Shown here one piece after another: positions 1 through 5,728 of a stretch of 12,472 bases of DNA. Made by a program: the position numbers and the translations under genes. Position 1 is the first letter of the stretch. Each line of letters opens with the position of its first letter. Source of the DNA: M3 sp964637445 (lineage in GTDB: Bacteria > Bacteroidota > Bacteroidia > Bacteroidales > Muribaculaceae); contig CAZWWS010000065.1 in NCBI GenBank assembly GCA_964637445.1, positions 1-12,472 on the forward strand, written 5' to 3'. The notes beneath the pieces were generated by a model, which saw only the letters and a list, made by a program, of their open reading frames with translations, was not told the DNA's origin and searched no databases.

Positions 1-42
1 GAAGAGCCGCCGCGTCGTCGCTACCGCAAGCTGATGGAATAA
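1..42 (+). CDS. C-terminal tail of an upstream gene (partial)
   Basis: The window opens in a reading frame that runs 13 codons and stops at TAA (40-42), giving the tail EEPPRRRYRKLME. The strong terminator that starts 27 nt after the stop fits this being the end of a real gene. The tail is rich in arginine and proline, which suggests a flexible, basic C-terminus, but 13 residues are too few to name a family. The start lies outside the window. Confidence 0.6.
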   Translation, partial: EEPPRRRYRKLME

Positions 43-68
43 TATTCCTCCAAATACCAGTTTGCCCT

Positions 69-105
69 AAGCGTTAGGAAGAGAAATCTTTCTGACGCTT
101 TTTTT
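69..105 (+). terminator. Intrinsic terminator after the upstream gene
   Basis: An almost perfect hairpin: the arm at 69-82 (AAGCGTTAGGAAGA) pairs with 87-100 (TCTTTCTGACGCTT) with two G-U wobbles, around a GAAA tetraloop at 83-86. A run of seven T follows from the end of the stem (99-105). This is a classic Rho-independent terminator and separates the upstream gene from the LRR gene's leader. Confidence 0.9.
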
Positions 106-121
106 GCGGGCTTTAGGCGCT

Positions 122-148
122 GTTTTTCAAATATTTTTCTTACTTTTG
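122..148 (+). promoter_or_regulatory. Putative Bacteroidota-type promoter for the LRR gene
   Basis: TACTTTTG at 141-148 matches the Bacteroidota sigma-ABfr -7 element TAnnTTTG exactly. A T-rich stretch (GTTTTTC, 122-128) lies where the -33 TTTG element would be but is only a partial match. Transcription from here would begin near 155 and give the LRR gene an untranslated leader of about 340 nt. A weaker alternative is TAATTTTT at 436-443, one base from consensus and closer to the gene. Confidence 0.5.
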
Positions 149-232
149 TGCCATCCCCCATTAAGAGGCAAAGAGTTGCCGATAGGGAGATGTCTTTTTT
201 CGAAAGCGTTTTTGCTTATCCTATCATTGAAA

Positions 233-456
233 ATCGCCAAAATTCAAATGTAGAAGGAGAAGCAGTCAAAAAAACGCTCTTTGCTTGTCGTATATCCACT
301 CCCCGGCAAGGGGATGCCGATATATCGGTTAGGCGTGGGAGTGGGCTGTTTATTTCTACATGGGCGTTTGGCGATGCCTCAATGATGATATTCAGACAAT
401 GTCCCACGTTTTCGCGTTTTTTACTATCACGAATCTAATTTTTACTAATCGCCAAA
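233..456. repeat. Three copies of ATCGCCAAA in the LRR leader
   Basis: ATCGCCAAA occurs at 233-241 and 448-456, and its exact reverse complement TTTGGCGAT at 367-375. The two forward copies extend into similar flanks (AAAATTC and AAATTC). The inverted pair could close a long-range stem in the leader transcript or be binding sites. A 9-mer repeated three times in 224 nt is suggestive only. Confidence 0.35.
296..344 (+). promoter_or_regulatory. Structured leader element with alternative hairpins
   Basis: CCACTCCC (296-303) is perfectly complementary to GGGAGTGG (337-344) and would close a 33-nt interior. Inside, CGGCA (304-308) can pair with TGCCG (315-319) over the loop AGGGGA. The overlapping palindrome CCGATATATCGG (317-328) can form a competing hairpin that shares bases 317-319. 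Mutually exclusive helices in a leader of about 340 nt resemble a switch or protein-binding element, but I recognise no known riboswitch class and assign no ligand. It could also be a DNA operator or a short interspersed repeat. Confidence 0.4.
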
Positions 457-493
457 TTCGGGGACACAGGCGGCATCTAAAATCATCCACATT

Positions 494-3400
494 ATGAAAT
501 CACGTTACCTAACCCCGCTGCTGCTCATAGCGCTATTGCTCGCAGCACTCCCTGCCCGCGCCCACGACTTCGAGGTCGGCGGCATCTACTATAACATCCT
601 CGACGCCGACGCCAAAACCGTCGCAGTAACCTACAAAGGCAGTTCGTATTATAGCGACGACAACGAATACAGCGGAGCCGTTTCAATTCCCGAAACAGTA
701 ACGAGTTCATCAAGTACCTATTCCATAACTTCTATCGGGGGCTACGCGTTCTATGGCTGCTCTGGACTGACTGAGGTCACGATTCCAAACTCTGTCTCTT
801 CAATTGGAAGTAGCGCTTTCACTGGCTGCACAGGGCTGACATCGGTCGCAATCCCAAACTCTATCTCTTCAATTAGAAGTCACGCTTTCGTTCATTGCAC
901 TGGGCTGACTGAGGTCACAATTCCAAACTCTGTCACTTCAATCGGGATCTATGCGTTCTATGGCTGCTCTGGACTGACTGAGGTCACGATAGGCAACTCT
1001 GTCACTTCAATCGGGGACTCTGCGTTCAAAGGCTGCTCAGGGCTGACTGAGGTGTATTTCAACGCTACCAATTGCGCCTCTATGGGGTCTTACAGCCATC
1101 CTATATTTGAGGATTGTACCAACCTTAGCACTGTGACTATTGGAGATAATGTTACATCTATTCCGGTCTATGCGTTCGATGGTTGTACTGGACTGACTGA
1201 GGTGCATTTCAACGCTACCAATTGCTCCTCTATGGGGTCTGACAGCTATCCTATATTTGGGGATTGTACCAACCTTAGCACTGTAACTATTGGAGATAAT
1301 GTTACGTCTATTCCTGTCTATGCGTTCAAAGGCTGCTCAGNNNNNNNNNNNNNNNNNNNNNNNNNNNNNNNNNNNNNNNNNNNNNNNNNNNNNNNNNNNN
1401 NNNNNNNNNNNNNNNNNNNNNNNNNNNNNNNNNNNNNNNNTGTTACGTCTATTCCTGTCTATGCGTTCAAAGGCTGCTCAGGGCTGACTGAGGTGTATTT
1501 CAACGCTACCAATTGCGCCTCTATGGGGTCTTACAGCCATCCTATATTTGAGGATTGTACCAACCTTAGCACTGTGACTATTGGAGATAATGTTACGTCT
1601 ATTCCTGTCTATGCGTTCAAAGGCTGCTCAGGGCTGACTGAGGTGCATATTACCGATATAGAGGCTTGGTGCAAAATTGATTTTGCAAATTCAGATAGTA
1701 ATCCTTTGTCTTATGCAAATAACTTATACCTAAATGGTGAATTAGTTACAAACTTAGTAATCCCAAACACAGTCTCAGAAATAAAGAATTTCGCTTTCTT
1801 TAATTGCACAGGGCTAACAGAGGTGACGATAGGCAACTCTGTCTCATCAATCGGAAACTATGCTTTCTATGGTTGCTCAGGACTGACTTCTGTCTCAATC
1901 CCTAACTCCGTCACTTCGATCGGGGACGTTGCTTTCTCCAACTGCTCAGGGCTGACCTCAATCGAAATCCCAAACTCCGTCACTTCGATCGGGGGCAGTG
2001 CTTTCTTGAATTGCTCAGGGCTGACCGCTGTGCGTATTACCGATATAGGGGCTTGGTGCAAAATTAATTTTGCAGATTACAATGCCAATCCATTATATTC
2101 TGCAGGCAACTTATACCTTAATGGTGAATTAGTTACTAATTTAGTAATCCCAAATACGATCACAGAAATAAAGAATTTCGCTTTCTATAACTGTACAGGG
2201 CTGACAGAGGTAACAATCCCAAACTCTGTAACTTCAATCGGGGCCTCTGCATTCGATGGCTGCTCCGGACTGACTACCATAAACTACAATGCAACAAATT
2301 GTTCAGTATCCGACTCTATGTCCCCATTCTCAGGTTGCACAAATCTAACTGAGGTTATAGTGGGTGAGAACGTTGATGTAATACCGAACTACTTATTTTA
2401 TGGTTGCTCGGGGCTGACCTCACTCGAAATTCCAAGTTCAGTTAAATCAATCGGAATGTACGCTTTTTGGAAATGCAATAGGTTAGTTTCTCATGAATTA
2501 ATATCTACAACTCAAACTACTGCAACTATTAGTCTCTATACTCCTACAAAATACACTCCGGCTATTGGTAATGGGCGAGGTAGTGGCAAGGTAACCGTTA
2601 CCGGACTTAAGCCCGGAACCACTAACACCTATTATGTCTACTTAATCATCAATGAACATCTTAGTTGCTACATAAGAGAAACTGAGTTAGAAACCAGATC
2701 TTTCAATGTCAGCATCAGCGGAAGCACCGGACCCACCACATTAAACGCAATCGGCTCGCACAATGCCGACGATATGACAACAATTACAAAACAAGGCATT
2801 AACATCGGTAGCACAATCGAATATGACGGCAATAATAGCATTAAATCGACCGGACTTGACCCTAACACTAATTATACGATTTACTATGGTGTCTATGTGA
2901 ACGACTACTATCGTTTTTCCACTAACAAAACTTTCAAAACTGCCGCCCTCACTTGGGAGTCGGGCGAGTATCAGGCTACGTCGACTTCGAGCGTCAGACT
3001 TCTCACTGAGACCAACTGCGACGCCACAGAGGGCACCGGCATCGAATGGCGCAGATATGGAGCACCGGAAAACATGAAGCCTAACTCGGTGGCTTGTCCG
3101 GTGGTGGATGGAATGCTTGTAGGGACTCTTCGCGGACTGAATCCCGATGTTTACTACGAATATCGTCCATACTACACTTCTGCAGCCGGCAATACCTACT
3201 ACGGAGAGTGGACCGCTTTCTTCTCAGGCGATGCCTACGTGCATTTCGATCCTGAAGTACGCACCTACGCCGACATGCAAGTCTACAAAAACAATGCCAC
3301 CATCAAGGGCTACGCACTCGAAGGATCGGATGCCATCTCGGCTCAAGGCTTCGAGTACTGGAAGTCGTCGAATCAGCCTGTCCCGGCCTCCACTGCCGAG

Positions 3401-3823
3401 GTGAAGACCATCGCGGCTTCGGGGATAGCGATGACTGCCACCATAGCCGACCTCGAATACAACACGACCTACTGCTATCGAGCATTCGTCACCACTGCTA
3501 CCGGTACATACTACGGCGACACGATGGAATTTACCACCGAAGTCATCTCCGGCATCGAGACAATCGACGTAGATGCCACCGAGCTGACAGTGAGCCTCCG
3601 CGAAAATCCGGCTACAGCCACTGCGTGGGTTAGAGCCGCAGGCGCAGCAGTTGCCGACTGCCAATACTATCTCGTAAGCATGAATGGCGCTACAGTCGAC
3701 AACGGCATCATCCCGGCCGATGGCGATTGGCAACCCATAGAACTTAACTGCCCGAGCGGAGTCTACATCCTTATGGTGACCGACGGCTCTGCTCGACGCA
3801 CACTCCGCCTCATCGTAAGATAA
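494..3823 (+). CDS. BspA-like leucine-rich-repeat surface protein with FN3-like domains and a T9SS-like tail (interrupted by an assembly gap)
   Basis: A large secreted repeat protein, nominally 1109 residues, though the true length is unknown because 100 N lie within it. Residues 1-23 form a signal peptide ending ALPARA before HDFEVGG. From about residue 80 to 665 runs an array of BspA-type (LRR_5) repeats of the form GCSGLTEVTIPNSVTSIG, including longer 50-residue units with FNATNC and two islands beginning ITDI-AWCKI (residues 386 and 515). About residues 666-1017 hold roughly four beta-rich segments resembling fibronectin type III domains (TGLKPGTTNTYYVY, LEYNTTYCYRAF). The last 90 residues, from ISGIET to GVYILMVTDG and LRLIVR, resemble the Por/T9SS type A sorting tail. 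BspA proteins mediate adhesion to host matrix or other bacteria, so a cell-surface adhesive role is likely but inferred. The ATG at 494 is chosen because the signal peptide begins there. The middle is AT-rich, unlike both ends. Confidence 0.88.
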   Translation: MKSRYLTPLLLIALLLAALPARAHDFEVGGIYYNILDADAKTVAVTYKGSSYYSDDNEYSGAVSIPETVTSSSSTYSITSIGGYAFYGCSGLTEVTIPNSVSSIGSSAFTGCTGLTSVAIPNSISSIRSHAFVHCTGLTEVTIPNSVTSIGIYAFYGCSGLTEVTIGNSVTSIGDSAFKGCSGLTEVYFNATNCASMGSYSHPIFEDCTNLSTVTIGDNVTSIPVYAFDGCTGLTEVHFNATNCSSMGSDSYPIFGDCTNLSTVTIGDNVTSIPVYAFKGCSXXXXXXXXXXXXXXXXXXXXXXXXXXXXXXXXXXVTSIPVYAFKGCSGLTEVYFNATNCASMGSYSHPIFEDCTNLSTVTIGDNVTSIPVYAFKGCSGLTEVHITDIEAWCKIDFANSDSNPLSYANNLYLNGELVTNLVIPNTVSEIKNFAFFNCTGLTEVTIGNSVSSIGNYAFYGCSGLTSVSIPNSVTSIGDVAFSNCSGLTSIEIPNSVTSIGGSAFLNCSGLTAVRITDIGAWCKINFADYNANPLYSAGNLYLNGELVTNLVIPNTITEIKNFAFYNCTGLTEVTIPNSVTSIGASAFDGCSGLTTINYNATNCSVSDSMSPFSGCTNLTEVIVGENVDVIPNYLFYGCSGLTSLEIPSSVKSIGMYAFWKCNRLVSHELISTTQTTATISLYTPTKYTPAIGNGRGSGKVTVTGLKPGTTNTYYVYLIINEHLSCYIRETELETRSFNVSISGSTGPTTLNAIGSHNADDMTTITKQGINIGSTIEYDGNNSIKSTGLDPNTNYTIYYGVYVNDYYRFSTNKTFKTAALTWESGEYQATSTSSVRLLTETNCDATEGTGIEWRRYGAPENMKPNSVACPVVDGMLVGTLRGLNPDVYYEYRPYYTSAAGNTYYGEWTAFFSGDAYVHFDPEVRTYADMQVYKNNATIKGYALEGSDAISAQGFEYWKSSNQPVPASTAEVKTIAASGIAMTATIADLEYNTTYCYRAFVTTATGTYYGDTMEFTTEVISGIETIDVDATELTVSLRENPATATAWVRAAGAAVADCQYYLVSMNGATVDNGIIPADGDWQPIELNCPSGVYILMVTDGSARRTLRLIVR
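1021..1640 (+). repeat. In-frame 150-bp (50-residue) tandem repeat array inside the LRR gene
   Basis: Units of 150 bp encode GLTEV(Y/H)FNATNC followed by a PIF-DCTNLSTVTIGDNV segment and a VTSIPVYAF segment. The GTTAC landmark lies at 1151 and 1301, then at 1442 and 1592, so the period is exactly 150 nt on each side of the gap. Reading base by base, 1021-1155 and 1462-1596 are identical over 135 nt, whereas the unit between them (SSMGSDSYPIFGD) has diverged. Near-identity at the DNA level implies recent duplication or gene conversion. Confidence 0.9.
1341..1440. other. Assembly gap (100 N) within the LRR coding repeats
   Basis: Exactly 100 N, the conventional placeholder for a gap of unknown length. 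The 41 bases just before it (1300-1340) are identical to the 41 just after it (1441-1481). One further 150-bp unit would need 109 missing bases. If the two contig ends are the same sequence, nothing is missing and the join is a 41-base overlap. Both solutions keep the frame, so the gene is probably intact, but its repeat number is unknown. Confidence 0.97.
1649..2242 (+). repeat. Duplicated 69-residue LRR island block
   Basis: Residues coded at 1649-1855 and 2036-2242 are two versions of one block: ITDI-AWCKI, then NLYLNGELVTNLVIPNT, EIKNFAF, NCTGLTEVTI and an NSV-SIG end. They start 387 nt (129 residues) apart. They differ at scattered residues, so this duplication is older than the 150-bp array upstream. 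LRR_5 proteins often carry such irregular islands between regular repeats. Confidence 0.8.
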
Positions 3824-3847
3824 CGCTCTCGCCGAGCCTCTAAAGCC

Positions 3848-3885
3848 AAAGGGTATGTCGAACGAAATCGCTCGACATACCCTTT
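3848..3885 (+). terminator. Hairpin terminator after the LRR gene
   Basis: AAAGGGTATGTCGA (3848-3861) is perfectly complementary to TCGACATACCCTTT (3872-3885), a 14-bp stem with a 10-nt loop, starting 25 nt after the stop codon. The downstream T-tract is short (CCCTTTCCCATTT), so it may be a weaker terminator or mainly protect the 3' end. A second, smaller dyad follows (CCAAAGC 3901-3907 with GCTTTGG 3935-3941). Confidence 0.75.
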
Positions 3886-3981
3886 CCCATTTCGGCATCC
3901 CCAAAGCTGCCTATCGCTTTTCTTCGGGAGGGAGGCTTTGGAAATGTCGCGTAGCCCACACTTGCACAAAAAAATGTAATG

Positions 3982-4083
3982 AATCTGAGAAAAAATGCAC
4001 TAATTTTGTGAGATATTTCCGCAATTATTTGTTATCTGAGATAAAATGCATTACCGTTGCATCTGAAATATGATGATTATCGG
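3982..4083. repeat. Degenerate short direct repeats
   Basis: A 21-nt segment at 3982-4002 (containing ATCTGAGAAAAAATGCACTA) recurs 51 nt later at 4033-4053 (ATCTGAGATAAAATGCATTA, 17 of 20 bases equal). A weaker third copy begins ATCTGAAATATGATGATTAT at 4061. They may be decayed coding repeats of the minus-strand frame, since 51 nt is 17 codons, or binding sites. Confidence 0.4.
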
Positions 4084-4320
4084 TTTGTGCCGAGTCAATG
4101 ATAACAGAACCCGTCAGCATCCCGTAGAACTGCCGGCGGGTCACTTTTTTATTATTATGAACCAACACCCACGTACAATAGTAGGAATTTTTCGAACGAC
4201 AAAATATTTCGGTCACACCGACGCAAGTTTTTGCGATTTTCAGTTTCCTTAACATTGACCAACGAGAGCCTCTATCTTATCGATATTTTCTTGTTTTTTG
4301 AATACCAAAGTACGCGACAT
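4025..4320 (-). pseudogene. Possible small minus-strand gene broken by a one-base deletion
   Basis: On the minus strand an ATG at 4320 opens a 23-codon frame beginning MSRTLVFKKQENIDKIEA and ending TGT-TAA (4249-4251). An overlapping frame starts with the ATG at 4255 and runs 76 codons to TAA at 4025, through segments such as VTRRQFYGMLTGSVIID. The two meet at CAATGTTAA. One extra A there (CAAATG) would fuse them into a product of about 98 residues. The start is preceded by an A-rich stretch of the kind Bacteroidota use for initiation. I recognise no family. Alternatives are two coupled small genes, an assembly error, or chance frames over a regulatory region. It lies divergent to the efflux operon and next to its promoter. 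Confidence 0.3.
4109..4150 (+). terminator. Terminator-like hairpin with T-run
   Basis: ACCCG (4109-4113) pairs with CGGGT (4137-4141), and CAG (4115-4117) with CTG (4130-4132), leaving an asymmetric interior loop. CAC and six T follow (4145-4150). It looks like an intrinsic terminator for a + strand transcript, but no gene ends just before it. It could end read-through from the LRR gene or a short unannotated RNA, or be chance. Confidence 0.35.
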
Positions 4321-4331
4321 TATCTATTTAG

Positions 4332-4363
4332 TTTGAGTGCGAACATTTGTCGGAGTAATTTTG
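4332..4363 (+). promoter_or_regulatory. Bacteroidota-type promoter of the efflux operon
   Basis: TTTG at 4332-4335 (-33 element) and TAATTTTG at 4356-4363 (exact TAnnTTTG -7 element) are separated by 20 nt, the spacing typical of Bacteroidota housekeeping promoters. Transcription would begin near 4370, about 27 nt before the ATG at 4397. The upstream in-frame GTG at 4337 lies inside this promoter and so cannot be the translation start. Confidence 0.8.
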
Positions 4364-4396
4364 TATCGTAATCAAAATGGCACATATCAATTTAAT

Positions 4397-5701
4397 ATGA
4401 AACGAACGGTCCTCTCTACATTCTTATTGCTTGCTGTCACTGCGCCTGCCCTTTGCCAGCAACAATGGACATATCAAGATTGTGTGGACTACGCACGTCA
4501 ACACAACATCTCGCTTCAACAATCGCGTCTTTCGGAAGAGACATCGCAGTATTCTCTCGAAGCATCGCGCGCTCAATGGGAACCATCTCTCAACTTTGCC
4601 ACAACTCATGGACTGTCAAACACCCCGTTCAAAGAGGATGGCGACAAAAATGCCTATAACAGTTCCTACGGACTCAATGCCTCGTGGACAATTTGGAACG
4701 GCGGAGAACGCGAAAACACCATCAAGCGCGACCAATTGCAGACTCGTATCAGCGCCTTAAACTCCGATGATATAATGCGCTCGCTCGAAACCGAGATTCT
4801 CTCGCTCTATATCAGCATCCTCTATGCTCGCGAAGCTATCGACATCAACAAAGAGGCTGCAACCGTGAGCCAAGCTCAAGCCGACCGCGCTCGCCAACTG
4901 ATGGAAGCAGGCCGACTATCACGAGTGGACTACACTCAACTTCAAGCACAATATGAGCAAGACAAATATGCAGTGGTCAATGCCGAAAGCTCTTACGACA
5001 GCCAGCGCATGCAGCTCAAGAAATTGCTTGAACTCGGCATCTCGACCGACATCACTCTTGTCGACATCGATTGGAGCGATGAGCAAGTGTTGTCGCCACT
5101 CCCTCCCATCGACGAAAGCTACCGACTTGCACTTGCCACCGACGCGCAACTGAAAGCCAACGAACTCGACATAGAAAGCGCCGCTCTGGATGTGAAGATA
5201 GCCAAATCCGGCTACTATCCGGAAATTTCACTCAACGCCGGGGTCGGTACGGCATATATGGCACCGGGCACAGGCTCGTTTGGCGAGCAGATGAAACGCG
5301 GACTTAACGAATCGTTAGGGCTCACCCTCTCTATTCCCATCGCCGACAATCGACGCACGAAAACAGCTGTGGCTAAAGCCAATGTGCAAAGGCTCAATGC
5401 CGAATTGCAATCCGAATCACGCAGGAACTCAATAGCTCAAACCATCGAAGGACTTTACATCGACCTGAAAGGAGCGCAAGCGCGCTATATTTCCGGCAAA
5501 GAGCAAGTCAATTCCACAATGTTAAGTGCCGAATTGGTAGGCGAGCAATTCAACCTCGGATTGGTCAACACAGTCGAACTTCTCACCGCCCACAACGCAG
5601 CGCTACAAGCTCAACGAGAGCTTCTGCAAGCTAAATACATGGCTATGCTCGACCATAAGTTAATCGAATTTTATCGCACTGCATCAGTTTCGATGCCGTA
5701 A
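4397..5701 (+). CDS. TolC-like outer-membrane efflux channel protein
   Basis: The outer-membrane duct of a tripartite exporter, 434 residues, the usual size for the OEP/TolC family, whose trimers form a beta-barrel plus a long periplasmic alpha-helical tunnel. Residues 1-20 are a signal peptide (MKRTVLSTFLLLAVTAPALC) before QQQWTYQDCVDYARQHN, the typical N-terminal helix of the family. Two long helical halves follow, each with the expected repeat: ALNSDDIMRSLETEILSLY and RQLMEAGRLSRVDYTQLQAQ in the first, RLNAELQSESRRN and EQFNLGLVNTVELLTAHNA in the second. The start is the ATG at 4397, because it begins the signal peptide and sits 27 nt after the predicted transcription start. A longer frame from GTG at 4337 would overlap the promoter. 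It is first in the operon, 27 nt before the adaptor gene. The substrate is unknown. Confidence 0.93.
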   Translation: MKRTVLSTFLLLAVTAPALCQQQWTYQDCVDYARQHNISLQQSRLSEETSQYSLEASRAQWEPSLNFATTHGLSNTPFKEDGDKNAYNSSYGLNASWTIWNGGERENTIKRDQLQTRISALNSDDIMRSLETEILSLYISILYAREAIDINKEAATVSQAQADRARQLMEAGRLSRVDYTQLQAQYEQDKYAVVNAESSYDSQRMQLKKLLELGISTDITLVDIDWSDEQVLSPLPPIDESYRLALATDAQLKANELDIESAALDVKIAKSGYYPEISLNAGVGTAYMAPGTGSFGEQMKRGLNESLGLTLSIPIADNRRTKTAVAKANVQRLNAELQSESRRNSIAQTIEGLYIDLKGAQARYISGKEQVNSTMLSAELVGEQFNLGLVNTVELLTAHNAALQAQRELLQAKYMAMLDHKLIEFYRTASVSMP

Positions 5702-5728
5702 CACACGAAACAAAATAAATCACTCAAT

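Larger units (their letters stand above)
106..493. other. Gene-less leader region upstream of the LRR gene
   Basis: No convincing gene lies between the terminator and the LRR start. The open frame at 148-438 begins with a GTG inside the promoter-like motif and its product looks like no protein I know, so I treat it as noise. The stretch holds the putative promoter (141-148), a foldable GC-rich element (296-344), and the 9-mer ATCGCCAAA twice forward (233-241, 448-456) and once inverted (367-375). Its size and structure suggest a regulatory leader, but this is inference. Confidence 0.5.
3886..4396. other. Intergenic region between the LRR gene and the efflux operon
   Basis: About 510 nt without a confident gene. 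From left to right it contains a small dyad (3901-3941), degenerate direct repeats around ATCTGAGA-AAAATGCA (3983, 4034, 4061), a terminator-like hairpin with six T (4109-4150), a possible broken minus-strand gene (4025-4320) and the efflux operon promoter (4332-4363). TAATTTTG at 4001-4008 fits a -7 element but lacks a matching -33 element. Confidence 0.6.

Noticed and set aside
148..438. Open frame of 96 codons upstream of the LRR gene
   Set aside because: It starts with GTG inside the promoter-like motif, has no recognisable family features, and overlaps the structured leader element. The composition looks non-coding.
1021..1640. Regular repeats that could suggest a CRISPR array
   Set aside because: The repeats are 150 bp, in frame, coding and adjacent without unique spacers. 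They are LRR-coding repeats.
3224..3904. 226-codon frame on the minus strand opposite the LRR gene's 3' part
   Set aside because: It is a shadow of a GC-rich gene with strong codon bias. Its translation shows no family motifs, and it runs through the LRR terminator hairpin.
4337..4396. Longer start (GTG at 4337) for the TolC-like gene
   Set aside because: The GTG lies between the -33 and -7 promoter elements, and the added residues would bury the signal peptide that begins at the ATG at 4397.
4264..4396. Direct repeats for LytTR binding upstream of the pump operon
   Set aside because: Only a near-match (TACCGTTGC at about 4051, far upstream) was seen, with no second copy at the expected spacing.
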